A DNA stretch of 64,000 nt from Burkholderia pyrrocinia (GTDB lineage: Bacteria; Pseudomonadota; Gammaproteobacteria; Burkholderiales; Burkholderiaceae): contig NZ_CP024904.1 in assembly GCF_003330765.1 (NCBI RefSeq), positions 920,906-984,905 on the forward strand, given 5' to 3'. Shown here piece after piece: positions 43,495 to 51,051 of the stretch. The notes under the pieces are model-generated. The model was not told where the DNA came from, did not search any database, and worked only from the letters and a program-made list of their open reading frames with translations. The position numbers and the translations under genes were made by a program. Positions within the stretch are counted from its first letter, which is position 1. Every line of letters starts with the position of its first letter.

Positions 43495-44886
43495 ATGAAC
43501 AACGACAGGCCGGGTCGATCCGCATCAGCCGCTGCGACACATGACGCCGGGACGTGCACGCATCGCGGCGACGCGGACAGACGCTGCAAGCCGCACCTGC
43601 TCGGACTCTCGACGCTGGTGATCTTCGGCCTCGCGTACATGCTGCCGATGACGGTGTTCACAACCTACGGGCTCGTCACGAGCGAGACGAACGGGCATCT
43701 GACGGCCGCCTACGCGGTCACGCTGGTCGCGATGCTGTTCACCGCGCGCAGCTATGGCCACATGGCGCGGCTGATGCCGAGCGCCGGGTCGGCCTATACG
43801 TTCGCGAGCCGCAACTTCGGCACGTCGGCCGGCTTCATGGTCGGTTGGGCGTTGCTGATGGACTACCTGTTCATCCCGATGATCAGCTACCTCGCGATCG
43901 GCATCTACATGAAGCAACTATTCCCGGCAGTGCCGGCCAGCGTGTGGATCGTCGCGAGCATCGCGCTGATCACCGGGCTGAACATCGTCGGCATCCGGCT
44001 CGTCAATCGCGTGAACCTGATCCTGATCGCGAGCCAGCTCGTGTTCATCGCGATCTTCGTCGTCGCATCGACACGGGTCGCAGCCGGCGAAGGTTTGTCG
44101 ATGGCCGTCGCGTTGCCGTCGTCGGGCGATGCGCGTGCGATCTTCGCCGGGTCCGCGATCCTGTGCCTGTCGTTCCTCGGTTTCGATGCCGTCACCACGC
44201 TGTCGGAGGAAACGCGCGAGCCGCGGCGCACGGTCCCGCGCGCGATCCTGCTCTGCACGCTGGCGAGCGGCCTGCTGTTCATGCTGATCGCGTATGTCGG
44301 GCAAGTGGTGTTTCCCGACTGGCACGCGTTCAAGGATCTCGATTCGGCGAGCCTCGAACTGATGCGGCGCATCGGCGGCGGCACGCTGTCGGCGTTCTTC
44401 GTCGCGGTGTACGTGGCCGGCTGCTTCGCGAGCGCGATGGCCGGGCAGGCAAGCGTGACGCGCGTGCTGTTCGCGATGGGCCGCGACCAGGTGCTGCCCG
44501 AACGCGTGTTCGGGCACCTGCATGCGCGGCTGCGCACGCCGGTGCGCGCGACGCTCGTGGTCGGCGTCGTGTCGCTGTCCGCGCTGTTCATCACGCTCGA
44601 TCTCGCGTCGACGATGATCAGCTTCGGCGCACTCGTCGCGTTCGCGATCGTGAACCTGTGCGTGATGCGCAGCTATCTGTGCCGGCCCGAGAACCGCCAT
44701 GTCGCGGGCTGGATCACGTTCGGCCTGATGCCGGCGATCGGCTTCGCGATGAACGTATGGCTCTGGTCGGGACTGTCGCGCCAGACGTTCTACGTCGGCA
44801 TCGGCTGGCTCGTGCTCGGACTCTGCCAGCTCGTGTGGCTGACGCGCGGCTTCACGCGCCCGGCGCCGACGCTGTCGATGAATTGA
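43495..44886 (+). CDS. APC family amino acid/amine permease (PuuP-like)
   Basis: A 463-residue inner-membrane transporter with 12 helices. The first helix 'LSTLVIFGLAYMLPMTVFTTYG' and the following 'AYAVTLVAMLFTARSYGHMARLMPSAGSAYTF' are typical of the putrescine importer PuuP and related APC permeases. It is the first gene of an operon with an aminotransferase and an aldehyde dehydrogenase, which points to import of a diamine, an omega-amino acid or a similar amine. Confidence 0.9.
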   Translation: MNNDRPGRSASAAATHDAGTCTHRGDADRRCKPHLLGLSTLVIFGLAYMLPMTVFTTYGLVTSETNGHLTAAYAVTLVAMLFTARSYGHMARLMPSAGSAYTFASRNFGTSAGFMVGWALLMDYLFIPMISYLAIGIYMKQLFPAVPASVWIVASIALITGLNIVGIRLVNRVNLILIASQLVFIAIFVVASTRVAAGEGLSMAVALPSSGDARAIFAGSAILCLSFLGFDAVTTLSEETREPRRTVPRAILLCTLASGLLFMLIAYVGQVVFPDWHAFKDLDSASLELMRRIGGGTLSAFFVAVYVAGCFASAMAGQASVTRVLFAMGRDQVLPERVFGHLHARLRTPVRATLVVGVVSLSALFITLDLASTMISFGALVAFAIVNLCVMRSYLCRPENRHVAGWITFGLMPAIGFAMNVWLWSGLSRQTFYVGIGWLVLGLCQLVWLTRGFTRPAPTLSMN

Positions 44887-44936
44887 ATGACCGGTTGCGC
44901 CATGCCGGTTTTGAAACCCTGAAGGAGGAGTGATCC

Positions 44937-46334
44937 ATGAACGCCGTTGACGTCAATCTCGATGCGGACCTGCAGGCGCTCGGCAAGCGCCACCTGCTGA
45001 TGCACTTCACGCACGCCGATGCGTATCGCGACAACGCGCTGACCGTGTTCGACCGCGGCGAAGGCTGCTGGCTCGTCGACCACAACGGCAAGCGCTACTT
45101 CGACGCGCTGGCCGGGCTGTACTGCGTGCAGGTCGGCTACAGCCATGGCGCGGAGATCGGCGACGCGATCCGCGAGCAGATGGTCCGGCTGCCATTCGCG
45201 ACCAACTGGGGCTATGGACACGAACCGGCGATCCGGCTCGCGCACCGGCTCGCGGCGCTCGCGCCGGATGGCCTGAACCGCGTGTTCTTCACGTCGAGCG
45301 GCTCGGAGTCGAACGAATCGGCGATCAAGCTGGTGCGCCAGTATCACCAGTCGCGCGGCGAGCCGCAGCGGCGCAAGTTCATCGCGCGGCGCGTCGCGTA
45401 TCACGGCACGTCGTTCGGTGCGCTCGCGCTGAACGGGATGACGAACTTCCGCAAGCATTTCGAGCCGCTGATGTCGGGCGTGCGGCATGTGAGCAACACG
45501 AAGCGTTACGGCCGCCCGGCGGGCGAGACGGAAGCGCAGTTCACGCGCCACCTGCTCGACGAGATCGAATCGCTGATCGTGCAGGAAGGGCCGGATACCG
45601 TCGCCGCGATCGTCGTCGAGCCGCTGCAGAACGCAGGCGGCAGCCTGACGCCGCCGGTCGGCTACGCGGCCGGGCTGCGCGACATCTGCGACCGGCACGG
45701 CGTGCTGCTCGTCGCGGACGAGGTGATCTGCGGGTTCGGCCGGCTCGGCGAATATTTCGGGTCGGCGCGCTACGGGCTGAAGCCGGACATCATCACGTTC
45801 GCGAAAGGCATCGCGTCGGGCTACGTGCCGCTCGGCGGCGTGATCGCGAGCGATACGATCGTCGATACGGTGCTCGACGGGCCGCAGCAGATGTTCCTGC
45901 ACGGCGCAACGTACGGCGGCCATCCGGTCGCGTGCACGGCCGCGCTCGCGAACCTCGCGATCATGGAGCGCGAAGGCGTGCTCGCGAACGTCCGCGACAA
46001 CGAAGCGGTGTTCCGCCAGACGCTCGACGGCCTGCTCGAATTGCCGTGCGTGGGCGACGTGCGCGGCGACGGCTACCACTACTCGCTCGAACTCGTGACC
46101 GACAAGGCCGCGCGCCGCTGGGCGGCCGGCATCAGCGCGCAGGCGTTCGTGTCGACGCTGCTCGCGCCCGCGATCTTCGACGCGGGGCTGCTGTGCCGCG
46201 CGGGCGTCGATCACGAGGGTACGCCGATCGTGCAGTTCTCGCCGCCGCTCGTGATGTCGCGCGACGAGATCGTGTGGTTCGTCGCGCAGATCCGCGACAT
46301 CCTCGTCGACACCTATGCGCGCGCGATGCGCTGA
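44937..46334 (+). CDS. Class III (omega) aminotransferase
   Basis: A 465-residue PLP enzyme of the omega-amino acid:pyruvate transaminase family. The Schiff-base lysine is K290 in 'TFAKGIASGYVPLGG', the PLP-pyridine Asp is D261 in 'LLVADEVICGFGR', and 'TSSGSESNESAIKL' (119-132) binds phosphate. GGAGGAG precedes the ATG. It converts an amine or beta-amino acid to an aldehyde or keto acid; the aldehyde dehydrogenase encoded next would oxidise an aldehyde product. Confidence 0.93.
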   Translation: MNAVDVNLDADLQALGKRHLLMHFTHADAYRDNALTVFDRGEGCWLVDHNGKRYFDALAGLYCVQVGYSHGAEIGDAIREQMVRLPFATNWGYGHEPAIRLAHRLAALAPDGLNRVFFTSSGSESNESAIKLVRQYHQSRGEPQRRKFIARRVAYHGTSFGALALNGMTNFRKHFEPLMSGVRHVSNTKRYGRPAGETEAQFTRHLLDEIESLIVQEGPDTVAAIVVEPLQNAGGSLTPPVGYAAGLRDICDRHGVLLVADEVICGFGRLGEYFGSARYGLKPDIITFAKGIASGYVPLGGVIASDTIVDTVLDGPQQMFLHGATYGGHPVACTAALANLAIMEREGVLANVRDNEAVFRQTLDGLLELPCVGDVRGDGYHYSLELVTDKAARRWAAGISAQAFVSTLLAPAIFDAGLLCRAGVDHEGTPIVQFSPPLVMSRDEIVWFVAQIRDILVDTYARAMR

Positions 46335-46370
46335 GCGCGCCGCCGGCATCTGTCACAACAGGAGCATTCG

Positions 46371-47795
46371 ATGCGAACCTCACAACAGTCCTATATCGAC
46401 GGGCAGTGGCTCGATCCGGCCGGAGCGCCGGCGATCGACGTGATCGATCCGGCCACCGCGAGGCCGTACGCGCAGCTCAGGATCGGCGGCGCGGCCGATG
46501 CAGACCGCGCGGTCGGCGCGGCGAAGCAGGCCTTCGCTACGTACGCGCGCTGGCCGGTCGACGAGCGCGTCGCGCTGCTGCGGCGCGTGCTCGAGATCTA
46601 CCAGCGCCGCTACGAAGAGGTCGCGCAAACGATCAGCCAGGAGATGGGTGCGCCGATCGCATTCGCGCGCGCGATGCAGGCCGCGGTCGGCAGCGCGCAC
46701 CTCGAACAGACGATCCGCGCGCTGCAGTCGTTCCGCTTCAGCACGCAGACCGATTCGCTGCTGGTGTCGCACGAGCCGATCGGCGTGTGCGCGCTGATCA
46801 CGCCGTGGAACTGGCCGATCAACCAGATCGTGTGCAAGGTCGCGCCGGCGCTTGCGGCCGGCTGCACGATGGTGCTCAAGCCAAGCGAGATCGCGCCGTT
46901 CAGCGCGATCCTGTTCGCGGAGATCCTGCACGAGGCCGGCGTGCCGCCCGGCGTGTTCAACCTCGTGCACGGATACGGGCATGAAGTGGGCGATGCGCTG
47001 TCGCGGCACCCGGATGTCGACATGGTGTCGTTCACGGGCTCGACGCGCGCGGGCGTCGAGGTCGCAAAAGCCGCCGCCGATACCGTGAAGCGCGTGCATC
47101 AGGAACTCGGCAGCAAGAGCCCGAACCTGATCCTACCCGACGCCGACATCGAGGATGCGGTTACGCGCGGCGTGCGCAGTTGCTTCAGCAACAGCGGCCA
47201 GTCGTGCAATGCGCCGACCCGCATGCTCGTGCATGCCGATCACTTGGCGCTGGCCGAGCACGCCGCGCGCCGGGAGGCGGAACGCACCGCCGTCGGCGAT
47301 CCTCGTTCGCCGGAAACCGGCATCGGGCCGGTGGTCAGCCGCACGCAGTTCGACCGCATCCAGCACTTCATCCGGCTGGGGATCGACGAAGGCGCGACGC
47401 TGGTCGCCGGCGGCCCCGGGCGGCCGGACGGGCTCGGCGACGGGTTCTACGTGCGGCCGACGGTGTTTTCGAACGTCACGCCGGACATGACGATTGCGCG
47501 CGAGGAAATCTTCGGGCCGGTGCTGTCGATCATGACCTACCGGACCGACGACGAGGCCGTCGCGCTTGCGAACGATTCGGTCTACGGGCTCGCGGCCTAC
47601 GTGCAGTCGAAGGATCTCGAGCGCGCACGCAGGATCGCGGCACGGTTGCGTGCCGGCAATGTGCACATCAACTACCCGCCGTGGAATCCGGCCGCGCCGT
47701 TCGGCGGCTACAAGCGCTCGGGCAACGGGCGCGAGTATGCAGAGTTCGGCCTCGTCGAGTATCTGGAGACGAAGGGCACGACGGGGTACGCTTGA
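46371..47795 (+). CDS. NAD(P)+-dependent aldehyde dehydrogenase
   Basis: A 474-residue ALDH superfamily member with all catalytic residues: N147 in 'TPWNWPINQ', E245 in 'HQELGSKSPN', and C279 in 'NSGQSCNAPTR'. The coenzyme motif 'FTGSTRAGVEV' is at 221-231. It lies 36 bases after the aminotransferase gene and should oxidise the aldehyde made in that step to the acid. Confidence 0.95.
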   Translation: MRTSQQSYIDGQWLDPAGAPAIDVIDPATARPYAQLRIGGAADADRAVGAAKQAFATYARWPVDERVALLRRVLEIYQRRYEEVAQTISQEMGAPIAFARAMQAAVGSAHLEQTIRALQSFRFSTQTDSLLVSHEPIGVCALITPWNWPINQIVCKVAPALAAGCTMVLKPSEIAPFSAILFAEILHEAGVPPGVFNLVHGYGHEVGDALSRHPDVDMVSFTGSTRAGVEVAKAAADTVKRVHQELGSKSPNLILPDADIEDAVTRGVRSCFSNSGQSCNAPTRMLVHADHLALAEHAARREAERTAVGDPRSPETGIGPVVSRTQFDRIQHFIRLGIDEGATLVAGGPGRPDGLGDGFYVRPTVFSNVTPDMTIAREEIFGPVLSIMTYRTDDEAVALANDSVYGLAAYVQSKDLERARRIAARLRAGNVHINYPPWNPAAPFGGYKRSGNGREYAEFGLVEYLETKGTTGYA

Positions 47796-47856
47796 GCGAC
47801 GCGCGGATGCGCCAACCGGGCGCCGTGCCCTTTCATCGATTACGAGGAGTTCGACG

Positions 47857-47925
47857 ATGCAGGTTCTGGATATGACCGGAGGCATGCGCTGCGCGGCCGC
47901 GCTTGCAGAGGGCCGCGCGCGATGA
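47857..47925 (+). CDS. 22-residue leader ORF coupled to the mlrC-like gene
   Basis: ATG at 47857 is preceded by a strong GAGGAG (47844-47849) with an eight-base gap, and the frame encodes 22 residues starting MQVLDMTGGM. Its TGA overlaps the ATG of the downstream peptidase gene (ATGA at 47922-47925). The peptidase gene has only a weak ribosome site (GAGGG about 10 bases upstream), so this small ORF probably drives its translation by coupling. The peptide itself has no recognised role. Confidence 0.6.
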   Translation: MQVLDMTGGMRCAAALAEGRAR

Positions 47926-49424
47926 AGATCCTGATCGCCCGGATGAACCACGAGACCAACACGTTCTCGCCGGTGCCGACGCCGCTCGCGGCGTTCGGCC
48001 GCAACGGCCCCGACTGGGGCGACGACGCGTATCGCGCGAACCACGGGATGCGCACCGCGATGGCCGCGTTCCTCGACGCGGCCGCGCGCGAAGGCGCCGA
48101 TATCGTGACGCCCGTATCGGCGGCCGCGAATCCGAGCGGGCCGGTCGCGGCCGACGCATATGCGGCGATCTGCGATGCGATCGTCGCAGCTGCGCCCGGC
48201 TGCGACGCGGTGATGCTCGACCTGCATGGCGCGATGGTCGCCGAGCAGAGCGCGGACGGCGAGGGCGATCTGCTCGCGCGCGTGCGCGCGGCGCTGCCCG
48301 GCGCGCCGATCGCGGTCGCGCTCGACCTGCACGCGAACGTCACGCAGAAGATGATCGATCACGCGGACGTGATCGTCAGTTTCAAGACCTATCCGCACAT
48401 CGACATGGTTGAGACGGGCGAGCATGCGGCGCGCGTGCTGCTCGACCGGCTCCACGGTCGCGCGCGGCCCGTGCTCGCGTGGCGGCAGCCGCCACTGATG
48501 ACGTCGACGTTGCGCAGCGCGAGTGCCGAAGGCGCGATGCGGCGCGCGGTGGAAGCGGCGCGCGCGGCCGAGGCCGACGGAATGCTCGCGGTATCGGTGT
48601 TGCCCGGCTTTTCGCTTGCGGACATTCCCGCGCCATGTATCAGCGTCGTCGTGGTCGCCGACGGCGACCGGGCCGCAGCCGACGCTGTGGCCGAGCGCAT
48701 CGCGCAGCAGATCTGGGACGCGCGCGACGAATTCGTGTACCGCAGCGCGCCGCTCGCGGAGTCGGTCGCGCAGGCAGCGGCGCTCGCGCGCGGCGCGGAC
48801 CGCCCCGTGCTGATGCTTGACCACGGCGACAACTGCATGTCGGGTGGCCCGTGCGACACGATGGACCTGCTCGAAGCGGCGCTCGCGCAGGGGCTCGACG
48901 GCATTGTCAGTGGGCCGCTGTGCGACCCGCAGGCGGTGGCGCAACTGATCGACGCGGGCGTCGGCGCGACCGTCACGGTGCCGATCGGCAACCGACTGCC
49001 GTCGCTCGGCGGCGTGCGGCGCGAACCGTTTCGCGCGACGGGTGTCGTGCGCGCGCTGACCGACGGCGAGTACGTGATCACGGGGCCGACGTATACGGGC
49101 CAGCGTGCGTACATGGGCCGCACGGCCGTGCTCGACATCGGCGCGGCGACGCTCGTCGTCACCGAGCGCACGCAGGAGCCGTGGGATCTCGGCGTGTTCG
49201 AGAGCGTTGGCGTCGATCCGCGCCGCGCGCGCTTCCTGCTGCTGAAGTCGCGGATGTATTGCCGGCCCGTGTTCGTGCCGATCGCGGCCGCGCTGGTCGA
49301 ATGCGACAGCCGCGGTGTGACGGGCTCGGACTACGGGCTGTTTCGCTACGAGCGGCTCGCGCGGCCCATGTATCCGCTCGATGACATCGATCGGTGGGCG
49401 CCAGGCGCGCGCAGCACGGCCTGA
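47922..49424 (+). CDS. M81 family metallopeptidase, MlrC (microcystinase C) type
   Basis: A 500-residue protein of the MlrC family: 'MNHETNTFSPVPT' at the N-terminus, 'VMLDLHGAMV' and 'VALDLHANVTQKM' carry the zinc ligands, and 'LMLDHGDNCMSGGPCD' starts the C-terminal domain. MlrC cleaves small peptides such as linear microcystin fragments; Burkholderia homologues have unknown small amide substrates. As the last gene of the amine operon it may release the amine that the transaminase uses (inference). Confidence 0.9.
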   Translation: MKILIARMNHETNTFSPVPTPLAAFGRNGPDWGDDAYRANHGMRTAMAAFLDAAAREGADIVTPVSAAANPSGPVAADAYAAICDAIVAAAPGCDAVMLDLHGAMVAEQSADGEGDLLARVRAALPGAPIAVALDLHANVTQKMIDHADVIVSFKTYPHIDMVETGEHAARVLLDRLHGRARPVLAWRQPPLMTSTLRSASAEGAMRRAVEAARAAEADGMLAVSVLPGFSLADIPAPCISVVVVADGDRAAADAVAERIAQQIWDARDEFVYRSAPLAESVAQAAALARGADRPVLMLDHGDNCMSGGPCDTMDLLEAALAQGLDGIVSGPLCDPQAVAQLIDAGVGATVTVPIGNRLPSLGGVRREPFRATGVVRALTDGEYVITGPTYTGQRAYMGRTAVLDIGAATLVVTERTQEPWDLGVFESVGVDPRRARFLLLKSRMYCRPVFVPIAAALVECDSRGVTGSDYGLFRYERLARPMYPLDDIDRWAPGARSTA

Positions 49425-49546
49425 CGGAAACGGGCGCGAGACGCCGGATCTGCACGCTTTCGGGCATCATGCGATGGCATCGGCCCGTCGAGCAGCAGGG
49501 TCGTGCAATCCATTGCGTCCGCAACCGATCCGGAGAACCGACCGCC

Positions 49547-50734
49547 ATGCATTCGAATCCTTTCCGCCTGCGCAGCGCGCGCCTGCTCGCCGCGCTGACC
49601 CTCGTCACGACGGCCGTCGCCACGCACGCCGCCGACTGGATCGTGTCCGGCAACGACGGCAAGTACCAGCGCGTCGAGGGCCGCGACACCTTCCTGGCTT
49701 CGCCGCCCGCCGATACGCTGACGCTGCTCGACGCCAGCATGTTCCCGCCGAAAGTCGCGCTGCAGGTCGACGTCGAGAACGGCATCCAGGGTCCGCCGCA
49801 GGCCGTCGCGATCACGCCCGACGCGAAGCTCGCGCTCGTCGGCGCGCCGACGCGTTACGACACGGCCGCGAAGCAGCTCGTGTACGACACGTTCCTGCAG
49901 GTCGTGAATCTCGACGCCGCGCCGCCCGCGATCACGCGCATCGAGCTCGGCACGCATCCGCAAGGGATCGCGATCGACCGCTCGGGCCGGCTTGCGCTCG
50001 TCGCCAATGTCGACGGCAGCGTATCGATCCTGCGCATCGACGGCACGCATGTGACGCTCGACGGCAACCTGAAGATCGGCAAGAAGCGGCTGGCGGGGAT
50101 CAGCTTCACGCACGACGGCAAGCATGCGCTCGTGTCGCTGCGCGACGAGCAGGGTGTCGCGGTGCTGAACGTCGACGACGGCAAGGTGACCGACAGCGGC
50201 ACGCGCCTGAGCACGGGCGTGGCGCCTTACACGATCGACGTGTCGAGCGACAACCGCTGGGCCGTCGTCAGCAACGTCGGGCTCGCGGGGCTGCCGGGCT
50301 ATACGGGCACGCTCGCAGGCGACGCCGATTCGGTCGCGCTGATCGACGTGTCGCGCGTGCCGTTCCGGACGGTCCAGTACCTGACGGTGCCGTCGCTGCC
50401 GGAAGGCGTCGCGATCGCGCCGAACGGCAAGTGGATCGCCGTGCAGGCGATGGACGGCTCGAACCTGACGCCAGACAACCCGGGCCGCCACAAGCTCGGC
50501 AAGGTGCTGCTGTTCGAGATCCGCAACGGGCAGGCCGTGAAGACCAGCGAGTTGCCCGGCGGTGAAGCCGCGCAGGGCATCGTGTTTACCGCCGACAGCC
50601 GGCACGTGATCGTGCAGTTCAACGTCGAACGGCAGCTTGCGCTTTATGCGGTGGAGGGCGGCAAACTGCGCGATACGGGCAAGCGCATTGCGCTGACGGG
50701 CGGGCCGTCTTCGTTGAGGACCTTGCCGCGCTGA
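49547..50734 (+). CDS. Exported YncE-like beta-propeller protein
   Basis: A 395-residue periplasmic protein. A signal peptide ends at 'ATHAAD', and the rest is a seven-bladed propeller with repeats such as 'AVAITPDAKLALVG', 'GIAIDRSGRLALVANVDGSVSI' and 'GISFTHDGKHALVSL' at about 50-residue spacing. Such YVTN/YncE-like proteins bind ligands or DNA. No catalytic residues are apparent. CGGAGA precedes the ATG, and a strong hairpin follows the gene. Confidence 0.87.
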   Translation: MHSNPFRLRSARLLAALTLVTTAVATHAADWIVSGNDGKYQRVEGRDTFLASPPADTLTLLDASMFPPKVALQVDVENGIQGPPQAVAITPDAKLALVGAPTRYDTAAKQLVYDTFLQVVNLDAAPPAITRIELGTHPQGIAIDRSGRLALVANVDGSVSILRIDGTHVTLDGNLKIGKKRLAGISFTHDGKHALVSLRDEQGVAVLNVDDGKVTDSGTRLSTGVAPYTIDVSSDNRWAVVSNVGLAGLPGYTGTLAGDADSVALIDVSRVPFRTVQYLTVPSLPEGVAIAPNGKWIAVQAMDGSNLTPDNPGRHKLGKVLLFEIRNGQAVKTSELPGGEAAQGIVFTADSRHVIVQFNVERQLALYAVEGGKLRDTGKRIALTGGPSSLRTLPR

Positions 50735-50783
50735 CAGGCGCCGCATCGCGTCGTTCATTCGTTCGTATCCCATGAGTTCATGT

Positions 50784-50806
50784 GGCGCCCGGGTTCGCCG
50801 GGCGCC
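50784..50806 (+). terminator. Hairpin after the beta-propeller gene
   Basis: A nine-base-pair GGCGCCCGG / CCGGGCGCC stem with a GTTCG loop, 50 bases after the stop codon. It lacks a T run but is well placed as a terminator. Confidence 0.65.
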
Positions 50807-50884
50807 TGTCGATGTCCGCCCGTCTCCCGCGCCGCTGCAACGCAACAATGACGGCAATATGTGCTAGAAGTTACTTAACTTCAT

Positions 50885-51049
50885 TTTGTTTAGTTAAACA
50901 AACTGAAAATTCGGGAAACTTCTTGTGGTGAATAAACAGTCGTTGCGGCACTGTAAGCCCCTGGGAAGCAGGTGACATTCCCGGAGGCAGGAGGAGGGCG
51001 GCAACGGTCGTTGCCGGATGATTCGTTTTAATTAACACGACTAAACGAA
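50885..51049 (+). promoter_or_regulatory. AT-rich control region with palindromes before the GH92 gene
   Basis: A perfect TTTGTTTA-GT-TAAACAAA palindrome (50885-50902) lies in a markedly AT-rich stretch. A second dyad, TTCGTTT and AAACGAA (51022-51028 with 51043-51049), ends three bases before the GH92 start codon. Both share a GTTTA/TAAAC core. They are likely operators for an unidentified regulator. No Shine-Dalgarno sequence is visible. Confidence 0.6.
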
Positions 51050-51051
51050 AA

